From Pseudomonas oryzagri (GTDB taxonomy: Bacteria > Pseudomonadota > Gammaproteobacteria > Pseudomonadales > Pseudomonadaceae): a DNA stretch of 64,000 nt. Shown here piece after piece: positions 19,531-29,359 of the stretch (within the stretch, counting starts at the first letter, position 1; each line of letters begins with the position of its first letter). The notes under the pieces are model-generated. The model was given only the letters and a program-made list of their open reading frames with translations, did not search any database and had not been told where the DNA came from. The position numbers and the translations under genes are program-made. The stretch is from assembly GCF_020831405.1 (NCBI RefSeq), contig NZ_JAJHPU010000009.1, positions 1-64,000 of the forward strand. The letters run 5' to 3'.

Positions 19531-22088
19531 CAGAGTGCCTCCTCGGCAACGGGGATCAGGTGGAGTTCATGGGCGCGGGCCGGGCGGCGCTGCTCGCGCT
19601 CGCGGACGAAGTGGATGTCCGGGTCGCCGCGGCCGTCGTTGACGAAGGTGCGGAAGCGCTTGAGCTTCTCCGGGTCGGCGATGGCGTTGGCCCATTCGCA
19701 CTCGTAGCTGTCGACGACGTGCTGCATCTGGCTTTCCAGCTCGGCGGCGAGGCCCAGGCTGTCGTCGATGATCACTTCCTTGAGGTAGTCGAGGCCGCCC
19801 TCCAGGCTCTCGCGCCACACCGAGGTGCGCTGCAGCTTGTCGGCGGTCTGCACGTAGAACATCAGGAAGCGGTCGATGTAGCGCACCAGGGTGTCGTCGT
19901 CGAGGTCGGTGGCGAACAGCTCGGCGTGGCGCGGGCGCATGCCGCCGTTGCCGCACACGTAGAGGTTCCAGCCCTTGTCGGTGGCGATCACGCCGACGTC
20001 CTTGCTCTGCGCCTCGGCGCACTCGCGGGTGCAGCCGGAGACGGCGAACTTGATCTTGTGCGGCGAGCGCAGGCCCTTGTAGCGGTTCTCCAGGTGCAGG
20101 GCCATGCCCACGCTGTCCTGCACGCCGTAGCGGCACCAGGTGCTGCCGACGCAGGACTTCACGGTGCGCAGCGACTTGCCGTAGGCGTGGCCGGTCTCGA
20201 AGCCGGCCTCGATCAGCTCGCCCCAGATGTCCGGCAGCTGGTGCAGCTGGGCGCCGAACAGGTCGATGCGCTGGCCGCCGGTGATCTTGGTGTAGAGGTC
20301 GTACTTCTTGGCCACGGCGCCCAGGGCGATCAGCCTGTCCGGGGTGATCTCGCCGCCGGCGATGCGCGGCACGATCGAGTAGGTGCCGTTCTTCTGCATG
20401 TTGGCCATGAAGGTGTCGTTGGTGTCCTGCAGCGGGATCAGCAGCGGATCGGTGATCGGCTGGTTCCAGCACGAGGCGAGGATCGAGCCGACCGCCGGCT
20501 TGCAGATGTCGCAGCCGACGTGGCCGCGGCCGTGCTTGGCCAAGAGCTCGTCGAAGCTGCGGATGCCCTCGACGCGGACGATCGCGTACAGCTCCTGGCG
20601 GGTGTGGGCGAAGTGTTCGCACAGGCTCTTGTCGACGGCGACGCCGCGGGCGGACAGCTCGTGCTCGAACACCTGCTTGAGCAGCGCGCTGCAGCCGCCG
20701 CAGCCGGTGGCGGCCTTGGTCTGCGCCTTGAGCTCGCCCAGGTCGGTGATGCCGGCGTCCACCGCGCAGCACACCGCGCCCTTGGTGACGTTGTGGCAGG
20801 AGCAGATGGTCGCGGTGTCCGGCAGGGCGTCGGCGCCCAGCGCCGGGGCGCCGTCGGACAGCGGCAGGATCAGCCCGGCCGGGTCGGCCGGCAGCTTGAT
20901 GCCGTTCTGCGCGTACTGCAGCAGGGTGTCGTAGTAGCTGTTGTCGCCGACCAGCACCGCGCCGAGCACCCGCTTGCCGTCGGCGGAAACCACCAGGCGG
21001 CGGTAGGCGGAGTTGGCTTCGTCGATGAAGCGGTAGCTCTTGGCGCCCGGGGTGGCGCCGTGGGCGTCGCCGATGGAGCCGACGTCGACGCCGAGCAGCT
21101 TGAGCTTGGTCGACATGTCAGCGCCGGCGAAGGTCTCGTGCGGCTCGCCGGCCAGCTGCGCTGCCACGCCGCGCGCCATGCCGTAGCCGGGGGCGACCAG
21201 GCCGAACACGCTGCCGTTCCACGATGCGCACTCGCCGATGGCGTAGATCGCCGGATCGCTGGTCTTGCACTGGCCGTCGATCACCACGCCGCCGCGCGGC
21301 GCGATCTCCAGGCCCGCGCTGCGGCCCAGGGCGTCCTGCGGGCGGATGCCGGCGGAGAACACGATCAGGTCGGTTTCGAGGAATTCGCCGTCCTGGAAGT
21401 TCATCCGGTAGGCGTATTCCTCGCCGCTGACGATCTCCTGGGTGGCGCGCGACAGGTGCACGCCGACGCCCAGGGCCTCGATCTGCGCACGCAGCGCGGC
21501 GCCGCCTTCGGCGTCCAGCTGCACCGGCATCAGGCGCGGGGCGAATTCCACCACGTGGGCCTCGAGGCCCAGGGATTTCAGCGCATTGGCCGCCTCCAGG
21601 CCCAGCAGGCCGCCGCCGACCACCACGCCGCGGCGGGCGTTGGCCGCGGCGGCGCGGATGGCGTCGAGGTCCTCGAGGGTGCGGTAGACCAGTCGCGAGT
21701 TGCCCTCGGCACCCGGAATCGGCGGCACGAAGGGGTAGGAGCCGGTGGCCAGGATCAGCTGGTCGTAGGCCTGGCGCCCGGCGCTGGTGACCACTTCCTT
21801 GCGCTCGCGGTCGATCTCCAGCACCTGCACGCCCAGATGCAGCTGCACGCCGTGGCTGGCGTAGAAGTCGGCGTCGCACATGGCCAGCGACTCGGCATCG
21901 CGGCCGCCGAAGTATTCGGACAGGTGCACGCGGTCGTAGGCGCGCTGGCGCTCCTCGCCGAACACGTGGACCTCGAAGCTCGCCAGTGCACCCTTGCCGA
22001 CCAGTTGCTCGACACAGTGATGGCCAACCATGCCGTTGCCGACGATGACCAGATTCGCTTTGCTGCTGGGGAAGTCACTGGAGCTCAT
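19530..22088 (-). CDS. nirB: NirB, nitrite reductase [NAD(P)H] large subunit
   Basis: 852 residues. N-terminal FAD/NAD(P) oxidoreductase (GNGMVGHHC near residue 17; VVGGGLLGLEAANAL for NAD), a BFD-like [2Fe-2S] segment (CSCHNVTKGAVC...CGGC, about 425-460), then ferredoxin-type and sulfite/nitrite reductase domains with the siroheme-[4Fe-4S] ligands in CVGSTWC and SGCTREC. Reduces nitrite to ammonium with NADH. The start MSSSDFP is preceded by a long regulated leader. No nitrate transporter or nitrate reductase gene is adjacent. Confidence 0.97.
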   Translation of the reverse strand: MSSSDFPSSKANLVIVGNGMVGHHCVEQLVGKGALASFEVHVFGEERQRAYDRVHLSEYFGGRDAESLAMCDADFYASHGVQLHLGVQVLEIDRERKEVVTSAGRQAYDQLILATGSYPFVPPIPGAEGNSRLVYRTLEDLDAIRAAAANARRGVVVGGGLLGLEAANALKSLGLEAHVVEFAPRLMPVQLDAEGGAALRAQIEALGVGVHLSRATQEIVSGEEYAYRMNFQDGEFLETDLIVFSAGIRPQDALGRSAGLEIAPRGGVVIDGQCKTSDPAIYAIGECASWNGSVFGLVAPGYGMARGVAAQLAGEPHETFAGADMSTKLKLLGVDVGSIGDAHGATPGAKSYRFIDEANSAYRRLVVSADGKRVLGAVLVGDNSYYDTLLQYAQNGIKLPADPAGLILPLSDGAPALGADALPDTATICSCHNVTKGAVCCAVDAGITDLGELKAQTKAATGCGGCSALLKQVFEHELSARGVAVDKSLCEHFAHTRQELYAIVRVEGIRSFDELLAKHGRGHVGCDICKPAVGSILASCWNQPITDPLLIPLQDTNDTFMANMQKNGTYSIVPRIAGGEITPDRLIALGAVAKKYDLYTKITGGQRIDLFGAQLHQLPDIWGELIEAGFETGHAYGKSLRTVKSCVGSTWCRYGVQDSVGMALHLENRYKGLRSPHKIKFAVSGCTRECAEAQSKDVGVIATDKGWNLYVCGNGGMRPRHAELFATDLDDDTLVRYIDRFLMFYVQTADKLQRTSVWRESLEGGLDYLKEVIIDDSLGLAAELESQMQHVVDSYECEWANAIADPEKLKRFRTFVNDGRGDPDIHFVREREQRRPARAHELHLIPVAEEAL

Positions 22089-22152
22089 AACCCGTACCTC
22101 GATCGAAGCCGCTGCCAGGCGGCTGGCCGGCAAAAAAAACGCATAAAAAAAA

Positions 22153-22193
22153 GCGCCTGGAGCCGTCGAGCGGCTCCAGGCGCCTTTGCCTGG
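22153..22193 (-). terminator. Attenuator and overlapping antiterminator hairpin in the nirB leader
   Basis: Reading the minus strand, a perfect 13 bp stem (22183-22171 with 22165-22153, loop 5 nt) is followed by eight T residues (22152-22145): a strong terminator ahead of nirB. Its upstream arm also takes part in an alternative hairpin 22193-22176: CCAGGC, loop AAAGGC, GCCTGG. The two cannot form together. The loop has six bases with A at 1 and G at 4, the signature of RNA bound by ANTAR proteins such as NasT. Confidence 0.85.
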
Positions 22194-22203
22194 TGTTCCT
22201 GTC

Positions 22204-22236
22204 GGTGAGTGCCTGGGCAACGCTGCCCGGCTCACC
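22204..22236 (-). promoter_or_regulatory. First hexaloop hairpin of an ANTAR (NasT-type) leader
   Basis: On the minus strand outer stem GGTGAG/CTCACC and inner stem GGGC/GCCC enclose the hexaloop AGCGTT, with A at 1 and G at 4. With the 22193-22176 hairpin it forms the two-hairpin motif known for ANTAR antitermination, placed directly before the terminator in the nirB leader. NasT and NasS genes are not in the window. Confidence 0.8.
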
Positions 22237-22321
22237 GGTCCTGCGCCTGGGGCGCGCGATGGTCGCCATTGACCATCCGGACGGCCTGCCACGCGTGGGC
22301 GGCAGGGGATGAGCAGTGCCG

Positions 22322-22337
22322 AGCAGATTCCATGCCA
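22322..22337 (-). promoter_or_regulatory. nirB: Sigma-54 promoter of nirBD
   Basis: On the minus strand TGGCATG-GAAT-CTGCT matches the sigma-54 consensus TGGCACG-N4-TTGCT at 10 of 12 fixed positions, with GG and GC correctly spaced. Transcription would start near 22311, giving a leader of about 220 nt that includes both hexaloop hairpins and the attenuator. Sigma-54 and NtrC control is usual for nitrogen assimilation genes. The rest of the gap to yccS (22338-22633) shows no gene I can support. Confidence 0.7.
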
Positions 22338-22633
22338 GCTTTGCCCAGACCCTCCCTCAAGGCGGCGCAAGACGCGGCGCAGAGCCTTGGTCGGCGCCGT
22401 CGCCGGGCACTGCCGCGGCCCGTCGGCGGTCCGGCGGCGCGCACGGCCGGCGTGCACGCCGAACCAAAACGGTGCGCGCCAGCCTCGGAAATCCCGCTTT
22501 CGGTGCGAGCGCCTGGCCCACCGGCCGCAGGCGCGCCACGACCGCCAGCGCCCTCTCCCGGCGCAGCCGGGCCTGCGTCTACAATGCGCCTTGCCGTGCT
22601 CTTCCCCCTCTTCCTGCAGCCGTCGACCGCCCC

Positions 22634-24838
22634 ATGCCCAATCCCTCGCTCCGCCAATCCCTGCGCCGCCTGTGGGCGCTGGACAAGTTCAGCTACAGCC
22701 TGCGCGTGCTGATCGCCCTGGCCGGCAGCATGGCGCTGAGCTGGCAGCTGGAGCGCATGGAGCTGCTCATCCCGCTGTTCCTCGGCATCATCGCCAGCGC
22801 CCTGGCGGAGACCGACGACAGCTGGCAGGGCCGCCTGCAGGCGCTGCTGGCGACCCTGGCGTGCTTCGCCGGCGCGGCCTTCGCCGTCGAGCTGCTGTTC
22901 CCCTATCCCTGGCTGTTCGTCGCCGCCCTGGCGCTGTCGGCCTTCGCCCTGACCATGCTCGGCGCGCTCGGCGAGCGCTACGGCACCATCGCCTCGGCGA
23001 CCCTGATCCTGTCCATCTACACCATGATCGGCGTCGACCAGCGCGGCGGCGAGGTGGTCGACCTGTGGCACGAGCCGCTGCTGCTGGTCGCCGGCGCCGC
23101 CTGGTACGGCCTGCTCTCGGTGCTCTGGCAGGCGCTGTTCAGCCACCAGCCGGTGCAGCAGGCGCTGGCCCGGGTGTTCCGCGAGCTGGGCATGTACCTG
23201 CGCCTCAAGGCCGCCTTGTTCGAGCCGCTGCGCGAGCTGGACGTCGAGGCGCGCCGGCTGGCCCTGGCGCAGCAGAACGGCAGGCTGGTGAACGCGCTCA
23301 ACGCCGCCAAGGAGATCATCCTGCACCGCGTCGGCAAGGGCCGGCCGAACCCGCAGCTGAACCGCTACCTGAAGCTGTACTTCCTCGCCCAGGACATCCA
23401 CGAGCGCGCCAGCTCCTCGCACTACCCGTACAACGCGCTGGCCGAGGCGTTCTTCCACAGCGACGTGCTATTCCGCTGCCAGCTGCTGCTGCAGCAACAG
23501 GGCAAGGCCTGCCGGGGGCTGGCCCGCGCCATCGAGCTGCGCCAGCCGTTCGCCTACGAGCAGGCCAGCGCCCAGGCGCTGGCCGACCTGGAGGCCTCGC
23601 TGGACCATCTGCAGGGGCAGCACAACCCGCAGTGGCGCGGCCTGCTGCGCTCGCTGCGCGCGCTGGCCAACAACCTGGCCAACCTCGAGCAGCTGCTCAG
23701 CGCGGCGCGCAACCCCGACGCGCTGGCCGACGAGCAGGACAGTACCCTGCACGACCGCGCGCCGCACAGCCTGCGCGAGGTCGGCGAGCGCCTGCGCCAG
23801 CAGCTCACGCCCACCTCGCTGCTGTTCCGCCACGCCCTGCGCCTGGCCGTGGCGCTGGCCGCCGGCTACGGCGTGCTGCACTGGATCCACCCCAGCCAGG
23901 GCTACTGGATCCTGCTCACCACCGTATTCGTCTGCCAGCCGAGCTACGGCGCCACGCGCACCAAGCTGGTCCAGCGCATCGCCGGCACCCTGTGCGGCCT
24001 GCTCGCCGGCTGGGCGCTGTTCGACCTGTTCCCCGGCGCCGTGGTGCAGTCGCTGATCGCCGTGGCCGCCGGGGTGGTGTTCTTCGCCAGCCGCAGCACG
24101 CGCTACACCCTGGCCACCGCGGCGATCACCCTGATGGTGCTGTTCTGCTTCAACCAGGTCGGCGACGGCTACGGGCTGATCTGGCCGCGGCTGGTCGACA
24201 CCCTGCTCGGCAGCCTGATCGCCGGCCTGGCGGTGTTCCTGATCCTGCCCGACTGGCAGGGCCGCCGCCTGCCCAGCGTGGTGGCCAACACCCTGAGCTG
24301 CCACGCCCGCTACCTGCGGCAGATCATCCAGCAGTACGCCAGCGGCAAGCGCGACGACCTCGCCTACCGGGTGGCGCGGCGCAACGCACACAACGCCGAC
24401 GCCGCGCTGGCCGCCAGCCTCGCCAACATGCTGCTTGAACCCGGCCACTTCCGCCGCGAGGCCGACGTGGGCTTTCGCTGCCTGGTGCTCTCGCACACCC
24501 TGCTCAGCTACCTGTCCGCCCTCGGCGCGCACCGCCCCGCCCTGCCGGCCGAGCTGCGCGACAGCCTGGTCGAGCAGCCCGCCGACTACCTGGCCGACAG
24601 CCTCGAGGCAATCGCCGAGCGTCTTGCCCGCCGCCAGCCGCCCGAGGCGCCGGCGCGCGACGAGGAGCTGCTGGCCCGCGAGCTGGAGCAGTTGCCGGAA
24701 GAGGCCGACGAGCGCCAGCGCCTGCTGCGCACCGAACTGGCCCTGCTGTGCCGCCAGCTCGCCCCGTTGCGCGCGGTGGCGGCGCACCTGCTGGGGCCGG
24801 ACGGCGAGGCGGCCGCGGCCCGATCAGCGACGAACTGA
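22634..24838 (+). CDS. yccS: YccS-type integral membrane protein (FUSC superfamily)
   Basis: 734 residues. Two groups of transmembrane helices (about 25-150 and 400-530) separated by a cytoplasmic helical region and followed by a long cytoplasmic helical tail, the YccS/YhfK/FUSC layout. DKFSYSLRVLIALAGSMALSWQ and the second-half YWILLTTVFVCQPSYGATRTK are family signatures. Members are proposed efflux or aromatic-acid transport components, but substrate is not established. Start MPNPSLRQSL; the frame is open upstream but across the nirB promoter region. Confidence 0.9.
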   Translation: MPNPSLRQSLRRLWALDKFSYSLRVLIALAGSMALSWQLERMELLIPLFLGIIASALAETDDSWQGRLQALLATLACFAGAAFAVELLFPYPWLFVAALALSAFALTMLGALGERYGTIASATLILSIYTMIGVDQRGGEVVDLWHEPLLLVAGAAWYGLLSVLWQALFSHQPVQQALARVFRELGMYLRLKAALFEPLRELDVEARRLALAQQNGRLVNALNAAKEIILHRVGKGRPNPQLNRYLKLYFLAQDIHERASSSHYPYNALAEAFFHSDVLFRCQLLLQQQGKACRGLARAIELRQPFAYEQASAQALADLEASLDHLQGQHNPQWRGLLRSLRALANNLANLEQLLSAARNPDALADEQDSTLHDRAPHSLREVGERLRQQLTPTSLLFRHALRLAVALAAGYGVLHWIHPSQGYWILLTTVFVCQPSYGATRTKLVQRIAGTLCGLLAGWALFDLFPGAVVQSLIAVAAGVVFFASRSTRYTLATAAITLMVLFCFNQVGDGYGLIWPRLVDTLLGSLIAGLAVFLILPDWQGRRLPSVVANTLSCHARYLRQIIQQYASGKRDDLAYRVARRNAHNADAALAASLANMLLEPGHFRREADVGFRCLVLSHTLLSYLSALGAHRPALPAELRDSLVEQPADYLADSLEAIAERLARRQPPEAPARDEELLARELEQLPEEADERQRLLRTELALLCRQLAPLRAVAAHLLGPDGEAAAARSATN

Positions 24839-24908
24839 CGGCCATTTCGAGGCCAATGTCGGGATCGCGGTCTACACTCAGGGTTCACCCACCCGAGGAG
24901 AGTTGGCC

Positions 24909-25208
24909 ATGGCCATTCAAACCCCACCCTCTGTGGATCCGTTGCTCGCCGATTTCCAGGCGCTGGTCGAAGACACCGAAAGGCTGCTGCAGGAGTCGGC
25001 CAGCCTGGCCGGCGAGCAGGCCCAGGAGATGCGCGTCAAGCTCAAGAACAGCCTCGCCCGTGCCCGCGACCGCCTGATGCGCGGCGAGGACCCGCTGCAC
25101 AAGTGCTGCAGGGCGACCGAGCAGTATGTGCACACCCATCCCATGCAATCGCTCGGTATGTGTGCCCTCCTCGGGTTCATGTTCGGCCTGATGCTGTCAC
25201 GGCGCTGA
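24909..25208 (+). CDS. YqjD/ElaB-like DUF883 membrane-anchored ribosome-binding protein
   Basis: 99 residues: helical, coiled-coil-like N-terminus (LADFQALVEDTERLLQES...LKNSLARARDRLMRG) followed by a single C-terminal transmembrane helix (SLGMCALLGFMFGLMLSRR), the DUF883 layout. E. coli YqjD and ElaB tether stationary-phase ribosomes to the inner membrane. GAGGAGAG precedes the ATG. First of three closely packed small genes resembling the yqjD-yqjE-yqjK cluster, which is usually expressed in stationary phase. Confidence 0.88.
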   Translation: MAIQTPPSVDPLLADFQALVEDTERLLQESASLAGEQAQEMRVKLKNSLARARDRLMRGEDPLHKCCRATEQYVHTHPMQSLGMCALLGFMFGLMLSRR

Positions 25209-25212
25209 AGCG

Positions 25213-27022
<1,810 letters not shown>

Positions 27023-27040
27023 GCGCCGGCCTCGAACCGT

Positions 27041-27128
27041 AGGGTGGAAGACTCGCGCGGCGATCTTCTCCCGATCCTCTGGCGCCGGGTCATCTGGTGG
27101 GCAATCGCTGCGCGGGTTACCCACCCTG
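27041..27128. repeat. Two family B palindromes (GGTGG...CCACC)
   Basis: An imperfect copy starting GGTGGAAGACTCGCG (27043 on) and a good copy GGTGGGCAATCGC...GGTTACCCACC (27096-27125). They fill the gap between two convergent genes. See the family described at 56459-56536. Confidence 0.7.
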
Positions 27129-27162
27129 CGCCAGCGGAACCGGCGCACACCCTAGGCAGGCT

Positions 27163-27654
27163 TCAACCCAGCTCGCGCCAGGTCAGATATAGGCGCAGGT
27201 CGAACTCCAGCTGCTGGTAGCCGGGCAGCATGTGCTCGCAGAGCTGGTAGAACGCCTTGTTGTGGTCGAACTCGCGCAGGTGGGCCAGTTCGTGGACCAC
27301 GATCATGTCGAGGAACTCGGGCGCGGCGTCGCGGAACAGCGTGGCGACGCGGATTTCCTTCTTGGCCTTGAGCTTGCCGCCCTGCACCCTGGACACCGCG
27401 GTGTGCAGGCCCAAGGCGTTGCGCACCACGTCGAGCTTGCTGTCGTAGAGCACCTTGTCGATCCCCGGCGCGTTGCGCAGGAAGCGCTGCTTGCGCTCCA
27501 TGACGTAGGCGTACAGCGCCTTGTCGCTCTGCACGTCGTGGCGCTCGGGGTAGCGTTTGTCCAGATACTCGCCCAGGCGGTCGCTGGCGATCATCTGCCG
27601 CACCTGCTCCTGCAGGTGGGGCGGGTAGGCGGTGAGGTACTTCAGCGCGATCAT
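27163..27654 (-). CDS. YgjP-type zinc-dependent metallohydrolase (M48/DUF45)
   Basis: 163 residues. The zinc motif HELAHLREFDHNKAFY (HExxH plus downstream His) is near residue 120, and the preceding IRVATLFRDAAPEFLDMIVVHEL matches the YgjP/DUF45 family. Shorter than the E. coli protein type, as usual for this pseudomonad form. Reported activities in the family include nucleotide pyrophosphatase and peptidase-like roles; the substrate here cannot be told. Frame is open past the chosen ATG but homology begins at IALKYLTAYPP. Confidence 0.85.
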   Translation of the reverse strand: MIALKYLTAYPPHLQEQVRQMIASDRLGEYLDKRYPERHDVQSDKALYAYVMERKQRFLRNAPGIDKVLYDSKLDVVRNALGLHTAVSRVQGGKLKAKKEIRVATLFRDAAPEFLDMIVVHELAHLREFDHNKAFYQLCEHMLPGYQQLEFDLRLYLTWRELG

Positions 27655-27690
27655 CGGCGGGGCCAGCAGGGCAGCGAGGGACGCCCCATT

Positions 27691-28140
27691 CTAACCGCCC
27701 TGCGGCGCGTCGCGCTGGCCGTCCGGAGGACGGCGCAGACGCAGGAAGTGCTGGCCGGCGAGCAGCGCGGCGGCGTTCACCGCGGTCATGAACACGCCGA
27801 TGCCGCGCAGCCCGCGGCCCCCGGTGAGATCCAGCAGGCACAACAGCAGCAGACCGCCGGTGCCCAGCGCCTGCACCCAGGACCAGCGTCGGAACTGCGC
27901 CGCGCGGCGGGTCGCCACCAGGTAGAAGCACAACAGCGGGGCCAGGAAGATGCTCACCACCAGGGCGTGGGAGAACTCGGCGCGCAGGGTGCCGCTGCCC
28001 AGCAGGATGACCAGCGACAGGCCCATCAGCCCGCCATACAGGCCATTGGCCAGGCGGTAAGCCAGGAAACCGGGCGGTTCGTCCGGCTCGCAAGGCAGCG
28101 GCGGCGCCTTCGGCGGGGCGTAGGGGTTGAACTCGTCCAT
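27691..28140 (-). CDS. Small membrane protein of unknown function
   Basis: 149 residues. N-terminal MDEFNPYAPPKAPP is a motif common at the start of small gammaproteobacterial membrane proteins, followed by about four hydrophobic helices (LYGGLMGLSLVILLG, LVVSIFLAPLLCFYLV, TGGLLLLCLLDL, VFMTAVNAAALLAG). The ATG at 28140 has GAGG 9 nt upstream; the in-frame GTG at 28146 is too close to it. Function unknown. Separated by 36 bp from the YgjP homologue and possibly cotranscribed. Confidence 0.78.
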   Translation of the reverse strand: MDEFNPYAPPKAPPLPCEPDEPPGFLAYRLANGLYGGLMGLSLVILLGSGTLRAEFSHALVVSIFLAPLLCFYLVATRRAAQFRRWSWVQALGTGGLLLLCLLDLTGGRGLRGIGVFMTAVNAAALLAGQHFLRLRRPPDGQRDAPQGG

Positions 28141-28212
28141 GAGCACGGGCCTCGCGACAATCTCCAGCGCCGACTATAGCCCGTTCGCCAGTGGCGGGGA
28201 GTCCAGATCTGC

Positions 28213-28265
28213 AGGGGCGAATTCATTCGCCTTGGCGGGGTATTCAGGCGAATGAATTCGCCCCT
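28213..28265. repeat. Long intergenic palindrome, family A, copy 2
   Basis: Twenty-bp arms (28213-28232 and 28246-28265) around a 13 bp spacer, almost identical to the arms of the copy at 2799-2860. Lies between the small membrane protein gene and the FRG-domain gene. The remaining part of the 28141-28478 gap shows no other clear structure. Confidence 0.85.
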
Positions 28266-28478
28266 ACAAGGATTGGCCGGGCGTGGACGGCGCTCATCCG
28301 CCTGCCCGGCGGCGACACCCTGCCTCAGCACCCGGCGGCCGCTTTCGTGGTAACGTGCGCAGCCCGCCGGCAGCCCTGCCGGAGCGGCCACGCACGACAG
28401 GTGCGGCGGGCCTCGCCCCGCCACCCCGCACAGCCCCGCCGCCGACGAGTCGCCGTTCGCACCTCCAGAGTTCCGAGC

Positions 28479-29297
28479 ATGAGCAAAGATCACCAACCCC
28501 GCTGGACCTCCGGACGGATCCGGGATGGCATCGAAGAGATCCACATCCGCAAGTGGAACTACCTCATCGACTACATCCAGGAAACCTTCTCGCCCGGCTG
28601 CGGCTGGGTGCATCGCGGCCACCGCAAGGACTACTACCGGCTCGAGTCGACCATCGACCGCAAGATCCTCGACAAGTCGAAGACCGAGCAGCTGCGCAGC
28701 GAGCAGCTCGACCGCTTCAAGATGGCGATCCGCGGCAAGCGCGGCGCCAACCCGCCGCAGTACGACGAACCGCTGGAGTGGTGGGCGCTCGGCCAGCACT
28801 TCGAGCTGCTCACCCCGCTGCTCGACTGGACCCACTCGCCCTACACCGCGGCGTTCTTCGCCTTCGCCAGGACCGGCGAGGACGACACGAGAAAGCGCAT
28901 CATCATCTCGCTGAACAAGGACGAGGTGGAGGGCTCGCGCCTGGCCGGCATGGTGCGCTTCTACACGCCCAACTCCGACGAGAACGCCCGGGTGCTCGGC
29001 CAGAACGGCCTGTTCTCGTTCTGCGAGTCGGGCGAGGAGCTGGAGGCGCTGATCGCCCACGAGTTCGCCGGCGCGCGGCGCGCGATCCTCAAGAAGATCT
29101 ACCTGCCCAACACCGAGCGCATCGACGTGCTGCGCGGCCTCGAGCAGATGAACATCAACCACCTGACGCTGTTCCCCGACCTCAGCGGCGCCAGCAACTA
29201 CGCCAACATGCAGTTCGAGCTGTATTCCAACCAGGCCCGGCCCAAGCCGGAGCCGGCGCCGCGCCCGGTCGCCGCGCTGGCCGAAGCCGAGGACTGA
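28479..29297 (+). CDS. FRG-domain protein
   Basis: 272 residues. The FRG signature is clear: WVHRGHRKDYYRLESTIDR near residue 45 and GQHFELLTPLLDWTHSPYTAAFFAF near residue 110, corresponding to the family's Arg-Gly and QHxG..T.LLDWT..P..A..FA motifs. FRG domains have no proven biochemical activity and often sit in accessory or defence-type islands, but here the gene is alone between core genes. It is read against the fba-pgk-epd-tkt block and ends with a terminator shared with fba. Start ATG preceded by a weak GAG-rich site. Confidence 0.88.
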   Translation: MSKDHQPRWTSGRIRDGIEEIHIRKWNYLIDYIQETFSPGCGWVHRGHRKDYYRLESTIDRKILDKSKTEQLRSEQLDRFKMAIRGKRGANPPQYDEPLEWWALGQHFELLTPLLDWTHSPYTAAFFAFARTGEDDTRKRIIISLNKDEVEGSRLAGMVRFYTPNSDENARVLGQNGLFSFCESGEELEALIAHEFAGARRAILKKIYLPNTERIDVLRGLEQMNINHLTLFPDLSGASNYANMQFELYSNQARPKPEPAPRPVAALAEAED

Positions 29298-29311
29298 GCG
29301 CCCGAAAAGCA

Positions 29312-29336
29312 CAAGGCCCGCATCGAGCGGGCCTTG
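29312..29336. terminator. Bidirectional terminator between the FRG gene and fba
   Basis: Perfect stem CAAGGCCCGC (29312-29321) and GCGGGCCTTG (29327-29336), loop ATCGA. On the minus strand it is followed by GCTTTT, so it mainly serves fba. Confidence 0.8.
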
Positions 29337-29359
29337 TGGCATTCGGCAAAGGCTGCGGA

